Assembly: GCA_937928015.1 (NCBI GenBank)
Contig: CALFXA010000151.1
Location: forward strand, 1 to 30,498
Direction of reading: 5' to 3'
Length of the DNA: 30,498 nt
From: an uncultured Anaerolineales bacterium
GTDB taxonomy: Bacteria; Chloroflexota; Anaerolineae; Anaerolineales; Villigracilaceae
Position numbers and translations under genes: made by a program. Positions 15,524 to 22,399 of this stretch are shown here, piece by piece; position 1 is the stretch's first letter; the number at the start of each line of letters is the position of its first letter. The notes beneath the pieces were generated by a model that saw only the letters and a list, made by a program, of their open reading frames with translations, searched no databases and was not told the origin of the DNA.

Positions 15524-16837
15524 CTAAGGGGCGGGGGTGACTTCGAGGGTTTCGCTCGGGGTGGGAGTCTCGGTTTCGGTCGGCTCCCAGTTCGGGACAG
15601 GCGTGGCCGTCGTCAGCACCGATTGCAGAATCCAGCCTTCCAGTTGGCGGCCGTTCTTGGTGGCGATGACGTGCGCCCACGTCACGCCGCTGACGTCCTG
15701 CACGTCGGGCAGCACTTGCACCAGCGAGCCGTTGTCGAGCGTGGCGATGTATGTGCCGTTCGGACTCTTGCGCAGGTTCACGCCGCCGCCGGAATCGGAG
15801 CTGATCTTGGCGTACACGGGCGTGGGTTCGATGGTCAACGTGGGAGTGAGTGTCTCGGTCGGGGGCAGGGTCACTTCGATGGTCAGCGCCACCGGGCTCG
15901 GGGTGGCGGTTTGCACGCGCGGAGTCAGGGTCGGCTTGGGGGTCGAAGAAGTCGAGGCCTTGGTGGCTGGGACGACGACCTGGAACGTGGCGGTGAGCGT
16001 CGCGGACTGAGTCTGCGTGGGGGCGGGAGCTACCGCCTTGGGTCTGGACCCGAGGCCTGGTACCAGCAAAAAGAGGATGGACAACCCGAGCACGACCACC
16101 GCGCCCCCGCTCGTCATCCAGCCCGTGCGCGACGGACGGAAGCGGAAACCCACGAAGGTCAACATGCCCAGCAGGGTGGCCAGCGCTACGTTCACCACGA
16201 AGACCCATGCGGCCTTAGGCCACAGGCCTTCCACACCGCTGCCCAGGCCGAAGCCCGCCACGCTGACGGGGGCCAGGAAGAAGTACGCCACCAGCACGCT
16301 CGGCAGGAAGGGCTTGTCCTCCGAGCGCACGAAGGAGACCACCAACAGGATCGCACCCAACGCCAGCACGGGCAGGCTGTGCGGCCATAACGCGCCGTTC
16401 AGGAAGGCATTGGTGAGCGTCAACGGCAGGAAGGGGCGGGCGGCCAGGCCCGACATCAATCCGCTCAGGAAAACCAGGATCACGCCAATCGACAGGGCCA
16501 CCGCCGTCTCGATGAAGAATCGCACCGAGCCGGTGATGAGCGCCAGCGTCATCCCCACCCAGGGAGTCATCAAGGGGGCCAGCAGGATGCCCAGCAACAG
16601 GACGGCGGGCGAGTCGAGCAGGTAGCCCAATCCCATCACCGCGCCGCTCAACACGGCAAAGACGAAGAACTCATAGGTGGGATAGGCGCGTTTGGCCAGG
16701 GAGGCCATCACCTCGGCGCGGCCTTCTGCGTCGGGGATCAATTGCGCGCGGCGGGCGCGGCGTCGGCGGGCGGCCGAATCCGGCATGGGTGTCGGCTGAG
16801 GGTCAGTGGGGAGGATGGGCGGTTCGTTAAGGGTCAT
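15524..16837 (-). CDS. DUF389 membrane protein fused to a bacterial SH3 domain (437 aa)
   Basis: Residues about 47-265 are a multi-pass DUF389 domain, recognised by PTYEFFVFAVLSGAVMGLGY, SPAVLLLGILLAPLMTPWVG and a following run of about six membrane segments. A Thr/Pro/Ser linker (about 270-340) leads to an SH3b-type domain (about 345-412) with VNLRKSPNGTYIATLDNGS, VQVLPD and a terminal EGWILQS block. A further Thr/Pro/Glu tail ends the protein. SH3b domains in exported parts usually bind peptidoglycan, so this protein may tether the membrane to the wall; that is inference, and DUF389 itself has no settled function. The start ATG overlaps the stop of the HAD gene (ATGA), so the two are translationally coupled. 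The Arg-rich segment RRRRARRAQ before the first membrane helix is cytoplasmic. Confidence 0.85.
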   Translation of the reverse strand: MTLNEPPILPTDPQPTPMPDSAARRRRARRAQLIPDAEGRAEVMASLAKRAYPTYEFFVFAVLSGAVMGLGYLLDSPAVLLLGILLAPLMTPWVGMTLALITGSVRFFIETAVALSIGVILVFLSGLMSGLAARPFLPLTLTNAFLNGALWPHSLPVLALGAILLVVSFVRSEDKPFLPSVLVAYFFLAPVSVAGFGLGSGVEGLWPKAAWVFVVNVALATLLGMLTFVGFRFRPSRTGWMTSGGAVVVLGLSILFLLVPGLGSRPKAVAPAPTQTQSATLTATFQVVVPATKASTSSTPKPTLTPRVQTATPSPVALTIEVTLPPTETLTPTLTIEPTPVYAKISSDSGGGVNLRKSPNGTYIATLDNGSLVQVLPDVQDVSGVTWAHVIATKNGRQLEGWILQSVLTTATPVPNWEPTETETPTPSETLEVTPAP

Positions 16838-17304
16838 GTTCGGAGGGTGGCAAGAATACGCAAAGGTTTTTCCAGAAGTTCGAGCGCGGCGAAAATATCG
16901 GGGACCACGATGTCGGCGGCCAGCAGGGTTTCCACGGCCACGCCCTCGCGCGACATCACGCAGATGCCGAGGGCGGCTTCCTTGAGCATGGCCGCGTCGT
17001 TCGCGCCCTGCCCGATGGTTGCCACGGTATCGGCGCCGAGTCGGCGCACGAAATCCGCTTTTTGCGCGGATTCGTTCCCAGGCTGGAGCCGTTCGGCGGT
17101 GACGCCCAACTGCTGGTTGATGATGGCCTGGCGTCCATGCGTGTCGGCGGTGATCAGGTGCAGGGTCACACGGTCGCGCAATGCGGAGAGACGCTTGGCG
17201 AGGCCGTCGGGCAGTTGACCATCCAGGGCCAGGGTGCCGTTCACGTCGGTCACTACGTGTTGGATACGCAGCTCGCCTCGCCCGGGAATCGTCAGTTCGA
17301 TCAT
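16834..17304 (-). CDS. Small HAD-superfamily phosphatase (soluble P-type ATPase-like)
   Basis: A 156-aa protein lacking any cap domain. Motif I is DVNGTLALDG with nucleophile Asp20; the usual second Asp at +2 is Asn22, as in the compact soluble P-type-ATPase-like group. Motif II is TADTHG (about 51-56). The metal-binding motif appears as GQGANDAAMLKEA (about 96-108). ATG at 17304 is chosen over an upstream frame start at 17364 because TATAAT lies only six bases before it and the protein begins naturally with MIELTIPGRG. This implies leaderless translation. The gene is coupled to the DUF389-SH3 gene by an ATGA overlap. The substrate is unknown. Confidence 0.82.
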   Translation of the reverse strand: MIELTIPGRGELRIQHVVTDVNGTLALDGQLPDGLAKRLSALRDRVTLHLITADTHGRQAIINQQLGVTAERLQPGNESAQKADFVRRLGADTVATIGQGANDAAMLKEAALGICVMSREGVAVETLLAADIVVPDIFAALELLEKPLRILATLRT

Positions 17305-17310
17305 CCGCCC

Positions 17311-17316
17311 ATTATA
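17311..17316 (-). promoter_or_regulatory. -10 hexamer for a leaderless HAD-gene transcript
   Basis: TATAAT on the minus strand, followed by six bases and then the ATG at 17304, so transcription should begin at or next to the start codon. No convincing -35 is visible. Confidence 0.5.
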
Positions 17317-17363
17317 CCCGTATGGGTGCGCCGCGAGGCGGGGGAAGGGCAAATCGCCCTGCA

Positions 17364-17372
17364 TGATATAAT
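17364..17372 (+). promoter_or_regulatory. Extended -10 promoter for the C45 hydrolase gene
   Basis: TGA-TATAAT is a perfect extended -10. A start near 17379 gives a leader of about 40 bases before ATG 17420, with GGAGA as ribosome site. It lies back to back with the minus-strand -10 at 17311-17316. Confidence 0.65.
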
Positions 17373-17419
17373 GAAGCGTACGCCGACTTTATCGTCGGGG
17401 TGGTTATTATCGGAGAACC

Positions 17420-18535
17420 ATGCTGTCCACACGAACCCCTATTCCTGATACACAAGTCCATCCTACTCCCCCGCCGCTGATCGAAATCTCGGGCACCCAT
17501 CGCGAGATGGGACGCCAGATTGGCGAGGCCCGCCGCGAACAGATCCAGCACAGCGTGGAGAATGCGCGTGAGTTGATCGCCCAATCTTATTCCCAGTTGG
17601 AACTGACCTGGGACGGCGCGCAGATCCAGGCCCGCAAGTACCTGCCCTTTGCCGAGGAGCGTTATTCGCAATACGTGGATGAATTGCGCGGCATTGCCGA
17701 GGGTGCCCATGTCAACTTCGACGAGGTCATCACGCTCAACACCATGGAAGCCGTGACGACGGATGCCCTGCATCTTACGCGCTGTACCAGCTTTGCCGTC
17801 AATGAGGAATTCACCGCCGATGGTCACGTCCTGGCGGCCCACAACGAGGATTGGGTCCCCGAGGACGAGGACGATGTCTATGTCGTCTCTGCCCGCCCGA
17901 ACGAGGAACCGCCCTACCTGGCTATGACTTACGGCGGGCTGCTGCCCAATGTGGGGTTCAACGCTTATGGTATTGCGCAACTGATCGATTCGGTCTACCC
18001 GACCGACTCGCGCATCGGCATTCCGCGGCTGGTGGTGGCGCGCGCCATCCTGTCTGCGCGGCGCATCTCGGGCGCCATTGGACGGGCGCTCATCCCGCAC
18101 CGTGCAGCGGGCTACAATCACCTGCTGGTGCACGAGAGCGGCGAGATGTATTCGCTCGAAGTCTCGGCGCGCCGATTCGAGATTCTGCACGGCACCGACG
18201 GGTATATGGTCCACACCAACCATTACCTGACGCCGCACATGAAGGAGGTCGAAAACGATCCAGAGGAGTTGATCTCCTCGCGCGTGCGTTACTTCCGTGC
18301 GTTGCGTCTGTTGCGCCAGAGCCAGTCCCACTCGATCAAGACGCTTCAGTCCATTCAGAAGGACCACGTCAACATCCCCAACTCGATCTGCAATCACAAT
18401 ATTTCGGGAATCGATCCGCTCGACAGGGAGAAGACCATTTGCGCGCTGGTGATCGACCTCACGGCGCGCGAGATGCACATCACCTGGGGCAATCCCTGCC
18501 AGAATACGTACCACACCTATCACCTGGATGCGTAA
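17420..18535 (+). CDS. C45-family autoproteolytic acyltransferase/hydrolase
   Basis: A 371-aa Ntn-hydrolase-type protein related to isopenicillin N acyltransferases and their many uncharacterised bacterial relatives. In this family a precursor cleaves itself before a Cys that becomes the N-terminal nucleophile. Here the candidate is Cys122 in TRCTSFAV, followed by the family-typical HNEDW (141-145). Upstream is the GTHREMGRQIGEA segment (25-37) and downstream a conserved NPCQNTYHTY end. No signal peptide is seen, so it is probably cytoplasmic. ATG 17420 has GGAGA just upstream and sits below an extended -10 promoter. The substrate (acyl amide, peptide or antibiotic-like compound) cannot be deduced. 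A palindrome at 18538-18560 follows the stop. Confidence 0.88.
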   Translation: MLSTRTPIPDTQVHPTPPPLIEISGTHREMGRQIGEARREQIQHSVENARELIAQSYSQLELTWDGAQIQARKYLPFAEERYSQYVDELRGIAEGAHVNFDEVITLNTMEAVTTDALHLTRCTSFAVNEEFTADGHVLAAHNEDWVPEDEDDVYVVSARPNEEPPYLAMTYGGLLPNVGFNAYGIAQLIDSVYPTDSRIGIPRLVVARAILSARRISGAIGRALIPHRAAGYNHLLVHESGEMYSLEVSARRFEILHGTDGYMVHTNHYLTPHMKEVENDPEELISSRVRYFRALRLLRQSQSHSIKTLQSIQKDHVNIPNSICNHNISGIDPLDREKTICALVIDLTAREMHITWGNPCQNTYHTYHLDA

Positions 18536-18537
18536 CG

Positions 18538-18560
18538 CAGGGCGGCCGTAGGCCGCCCTG
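18538..18560. terminator. GC-rich hairpin after the C45 gene
   Basis: Ten-base perfect arms (CAGGGCGGCC and its complement) around GTA. There is no T-tract, so it may be an inefficient terminator, an mRNA-stabilising hairpin or a REP-like palindrome. The next gene starts only 9-18 bases later. Confidence 0.6.
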
Positions 18561-18569
18561 TGAAGTCCC

Positions 18570-21500
18570 GTGACCCAGATGCAAATCTACTTCACGCCAG
18601 CCTCAATCGGTTACCTGACTCAACTTATCTTGAGTCTGGGAATCACCCTGTATCTGCTCTCTCGTGCCCGCGGGGGAAGCACGCAGACCCGTCTGCTGGC
18701 GGCCTTTTTTGCCTCGGCCACGATTTTTGTCGGTTTGTTGTTCTTCGATGCGGCTTCCCTGCCGGGGCCGCGCCTGTATGCGGTTTCTCTTGAAAACACC
18801 GTGCTGGGGGTGGCACTGGTCTTCCTGCTTCAGTTCATCTATCGTTACCCCGAACAGTTTCCCGCCCGTCGTTGGGGGTCGTTACTGGCGTTCAGCCTGA
18901 GTGCAGCTTATACACTTTACGAGTTACAGTATGCCATCTATCGGTATGGCCTGCTCCTGAAGTACGATACGGTGGAATTCCGTCCGCCCATTGCTGATTA
19001 TGCCCTGGCGGCCATGTTTGCCTGGGTGCTGGCGGCCTTCCTGCTCCAGACGGTGGCCGCCGACCCTCGGCCGGTTGCATGGTGGCATAAACTCTGGAAG
19101 CCGCAGAGTACGGGTGCGCGCAGCACACGCCTGTTTGCATTGATCTTTCTACCGCTTTTCATGCTGGCTATCGTTAACATCTTACTGACAGAGTCGATAA
19201 TCTCCGCTTCTACATACAGTGCGTCGCTGTCGTTGGGGATTCTGGTCACGCTCTTTCTATTTGCCAGCGCCTATTTGAATTTCCTGCCGGAGTCGACCTC
19301 CTTCCTGGAGAAGTTGTCTGGTGGAACACTGACCTTGTTGTTGATGGTGCTTGGACTGGCAGGTTGGGTGATTTCGCCAGCCGCCATTGCCGCCTATCAA
19401 CCTGCGCTGACCGATCACCAGACCCTGCGTTACACGCCCAATACCCAGGGCGGATACGATGTAGCGGTGGTTCCGTTTTATTTTGAGACCGACCTGGGCG
19501 AGAGAGTGGACGTCACTTCGTTCGGGAATGGTCGCAACCACATGCTGGGTTTCGTATTCCCTTTCTATGGAAAAAACTATCAGCAGGTTTCCGTCACCAG
19601 TGTAGGCGTCATCAGCATGGGGCGGGAGCTACAACATTCCAACTTGCAGTATGAATATGGCAGGTTCCCAGGCATTTTTGCCCTGCTGGTGGACTTGGAT
19701 CCTGCGGCGGGCGGCGGTGTGTATACCCGTGTGGATGGAGACCGCCTGATCGTCACCTGGGATCACCTGCCTGCGGAGAGCCATCCCGATGCCGTGTTCA
19801 CCTTCCAGACCGTGCTGCGCAGCGATGGCAGTTTCGATGTGACCTATAACGGCCTGCCCGCCCCAATCCCCTTTGATCCCGATGCAGATGCCTCCGCCAA
19901 TCCCTGGTTGCGTGGTGTGACGCCTGGTCTGTCCACGCCGGTGGAGCAGGTATCCGATCTCTCGGCTTCGATCCAAAGCGGACCGAACGGTGTGGTGCAA
20001 GATTTCTACCAGGACTTCCGCATTCACCTGGACCGCTTTGCCCGTCCGCTGGCCTGGTTGGTGTTGGTGAGCAGCCTGCTTCTGTTGGTGATACTGCCGT
20101 TGACGGTCTACTCCAGTATCGTCAGTCCGTTGCGCGAATTGCTGGATGGAGCCGCAAAAGTGGAAGTCGGCGATTTGAATGTGGAGATGCCGATCCGCTT
20201 CAATGACGAGATCGGTTCGTTGACCCATTCCTTTAATTCAATGGTGTTGCATTTGCGCTCGCTGGTGGTCATGCTCGAAGATCGCGTGGCCGAGCGGACG
20301 CGTGAATTACAGGCGGCCAATGAACGCCTGTTGATCGAGATCGATGAACGGGCGGCGGCCGAGGCGCAGATCATCCAGCAGCAACGGGACCTGGCCGTCG
20401 TCGAGGAACGGGAACAATTGGGTCGAGACCTGCACGATGGTTTCGGTCAGGTGATCGGCTTTGTCAACGTGCAGGCGCAGGCGGCGCAAGCCTTCCTCGA
20501 ACGGAACCAGGTGCCGGCAGCGCAGGAAAACCTCGATCGCATCGTGCACGCGGCTCAGGATGCGCACATCGACTTGCGTCATTACATCCTGGGGTTGCGC
20601 GATCCGGCCAAGCCGCAACAGAGCTTTTACGGGGTCTTACAGGAGTCTCTGCGCGTCTTCAGTCAGGCGTGGAATATCGAGACCGTCTTCAGCCCGTCCC
20701 AAAACACCCTTCCCCTTTTGCCCGAGACGGTCGAAGACCAGCTTTTGCACATCATCCAGGAGGCGCTGGTCAATGTTCGCAAACATGCCGCAGCCCGGCG
20801 TGTGGAGGTGTTGATCACCTCGCTATCCAACGAGATCGTCTTCATTGTCAGTGATGACGGGCGCGGTTTTGATCCGCAGAATGCGCCCGGGGCAGGTGAG
20901 AAACGCTTCGGGTTGAGTATCATGCGCGAGCGCGCCGAGCAGATGGGCGGGCGGCTGGAAATCCGCTCGGCGGCGGGGCAGGGCACGCGGGTGTTGATCC
21001 ACGTCCCGCGCGTATTACCGTCTTCGGTGGATTCAAAGGATATCCGCGGGCTGCGGGTTCTGCTGGTGGACAATTCGCCGCTCTTTCTGGAAGGGATGCA
21101 GAACCTGCTCAACGCGCGCGGCCTGGCTGTGATCGGACGGGCGCACAATGGCGTAGAGGCCCTCGAACTGGTGAGGAATCTACGCCCGGATATGGTCATC
21201 ATGGATGTGCACATGTCCGTCTCCAACGGCATCGAGGTCACGCGCCTGGTCAGGAGCGAATTCCCCGGGACGCGGGTGGTGGTGACGACGGACTCTGAAG
21301 AGGACGACGACCTGTTGGATGCCCTGCGTCACGGTGCGGACGGCTATTTGTTGAAGAATCTGGAAGCCAACCAGCTCTTTGCACGGCTGGCTTCGGTGGT
21401 GCGCGGCGAATCGCAGATGGCCCCCGAGATCACCACCCGCATGTTGGCCGAGTTCAATCGCCCGGCCTATGCACCGCGCCCGGCCTCCTTCCGTGCCGAG

Positions 21501-21737
21501 TCGGTCCCCCAGGAATTGACCATCCGCCAGTGGGAGGTGCTGCGGCTGGTGGCGCGCGGCCTGACCTATAAGGAGGTGGGCGCTCAATTGAGCCTCACCG
21601 AACGGGCCATCAAATACCACATGGCGCAGATCTCCGAGCGCCTAAACCTGAAAAACCGCGAACAGATCATTGCCTACGTACGTCAGTTCCAGGATGATCG
21701 CCGCCGACGCGGTCCGTCGGCCAACCTGGGTGACTGA
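18570..21737 (+). CDS. Membrane sensor kinase fused to receiver and LuxR-type DNA-binding domain (1055 aa)
   Basis: A whole NarX/NarL-type two-component system in one chain. Residues about 1-260 hold seven or eight membrane segments. About 277-487 form a beta-rich extracytoplasmic domain of the GFVFPFYGK.YQQVSVTSVGVISMG type. A further membrane segment and a HAMP domain follow (about 490-570). HisKA_3 has the phospho-acceptor His622 in GRDLHDG; the HATPase (about 717-813) has EALVNVRKHA, DDGRGFD and GLSIMRERAEQMGG. The receiver (about 828-947) has Asp879 in MDVHM; the usual Asp pair is DN here. A LuxR/GerE helix-turn-helix ends the protein (about 983-1040). The start is GTG 18570 or ATG 18579; neither has a strong ribosome site. 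No stop or frameshift separates the parts. The DNA-binding end would stay membrane-tethered. Confidence 0.9.
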   Translation: MTQMQIYFTPASIGYLTQLILSLGITLYLLSRARGGSTQTRLLAAFFASATIFVGLLFFDAASLPGPRLYAVSLENTVLGVALVFLLQFIYRYPEQFPARRWGSLLAFSLSAAYTLYELQYAIYRYGLLLKYDTVEFRPPIADYALAAMFAWVLAAFLLQTVAADPRPVAWWHKLWKPQSTGARSTRLFALIFLPLFMLAIVNILLTESIISASTYSASLSLGILVTLFLFASAYLNFLPESTSFLEKLSGGTLTLLLMVLGLAGWVISPAAIAAYQPALTDHQTLRYTPNTQGGYDVAVVPFYFETDLGERVDVTSFGNGRNHMLGFVFPFYGKNYQQVSVTSVGVISMGRELQHSNLQYEYGRFPGIFALLVDLDPAAGGGVYTRVDGDRLIVTWDHLPAESHPDAVFTFQTVLRSDGSFDVTYNGLPAPIPFDPDADASANPWLRGVTPGLSTPVEQVSDLSASIQSGPNGVVQDFYQDFRIHLDRFARPLAWLVLVSSLLLLVILPLTVYSSIVSPLRELLDGAAKVEVGDLNVEMPIRFNDEIGSLTHSFNSMVLHLRSLVVMLEDRVAERTRELQAANERLLIEIDERAAAEAQIIQQQRDLAVVEEREQLGRDLHDGFGQVIGFVNVQAQAAQAFLERNQVPAAQENLDRIVHAAQDAHIDLRHYILGLRDPAKPQQSFYGVLQESLRVFSQAWNIETVFSPSQNTLPLLPETVEDQLLHIIQEALVNVRKHAAARRVEVLITSLSNEIVFIVSDDGRGFDPQNAPGAGEKRFGLSIMRERAEQMGGRLEIRSAAGQGTRVLIHVPRVLPSSVDSKDIRGLRVLLVDNSPLFLEGMQNLLNARGLAVIGRAHNGVEALELVRNLRPDMVIMDVHMSVSNGIEVTRLVRSEFPGTRVVVTTDSEEDDDLLDALRHGADGYLLKNLEANQLFARLASVVRGESQMAPEITTRMLAEFNRPAYAPRPASFRAESVPQELTIRQWEVLRLVARGLTYKEVGAQLSLTERAIKYHMAQISERLNLKNREQIIAYVRQFQDDRRRRGPSANLGD

Positions 21738-21771
21738 TTCGCACCCAAAATTACATTTTTTGCTTGTTTTT

Positions 21772-21812
21772 GGCCCTGCAGAGGTGAAAAAGCCTCTTGC
21801 AGGGCCTTTTTG
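21772..21812 (+). terminator. Intrinsic terminator after the hybrid kinase
   Basis: GGCCCTGCAGAGG pairs with CCTCTTGCAGGGCC (one bulged T) around TGAAAAAG, followed by TTTTTGTG. Confidence 0.9.
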
Positions 21813-21925
21813 TGTGACTTTCATAAATGTCGAATGACTGTACTTTGACTGTACCTGTTTTTTCCCTCAAGTACAGTGACAGACAGGAGGCATCTGACTA
21901 CCATTACGGCCAGATACGAGCCATC

Positions 21926-22255
21926 ATGGAAACTACTACTGTCCATAAAATCCTTCTGTATGGAAACTCCATCCTGATCGCCAGGCTGACTTCGAAACTT
22001 CAATTGCAACCGGGCTGGGAAGTTTCCCGTGTCGATGGCGACGAGTCACCGGAGAACCTGGACGAGGTCGAGTTCATTGTGGCCGACCTGCGCGACGCGC
22101 GGACCCCGCGGCTGCTCCCCCGCCTGGCAAAGACCTCCGCTGCCGCCCTGATCGGCCTGGATGCCCTGACCAACACAGTCACCCTGCTGGCGGGCCAGGA
22201 ACCGCAATCGCCCACCACACAAGGGATGCTGTCCCTGCTGCGAGAGTCGATGTAA
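21926..22255 (+). CDS. Small receiver-like protein (109 aa)
   Basis: From ATG 21926 the protein reads METTTVHKILLYGNSILIAR, then alternating strands and helices with FIVADLRDARTPRLL in the position where a receiver has its phospho-Asp strand, and a final VTLLAGQ strand. It lacks the acidic pocket of true receivers, so it looks like a degenerate receiver or small Rossmann-type domain. The same frame stays open to an ATG at 21827 (142 aa), but neither start has a Shine-Dalgarno; a strong AGGAGG at 21884-21889 has no start codon directly after it. The gene sits between the hybrid kinase, from which it is separated by a terminator, and the SLH genes. The role is unknown; a partner in surface-protein regulation is possible. 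Confidence 0.6.
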   Translation: METTTVHKILLYGNSILIARLTSKLQLQPGWEVSRVDGDESPENLDEVEFIVADLRDARTPRLLPRLAKTSAAALIGLDALTNTVTLLAGQEPQSPTTQGMLSLLRESM

Positions 22256-22399
22256 GCCCTGCATTATTTCTGTTTTTTTTTACAGGAACCCTTTCATAAA
22301 AATCATTCGTCAAAGGAGAGCACCCGAAAAAAATATCCGCTCACTTTCCACTGCTCGAAGAAAACTTCGTCACGAATCTTTTTTCAAGGAGAATACAGT

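Noticed and set aside
17312..18523. 403-codon minus-strand open frame
   Set aside because: Antisense to the well-supported C45 hydrolase and overlapping the HAD promoter region.
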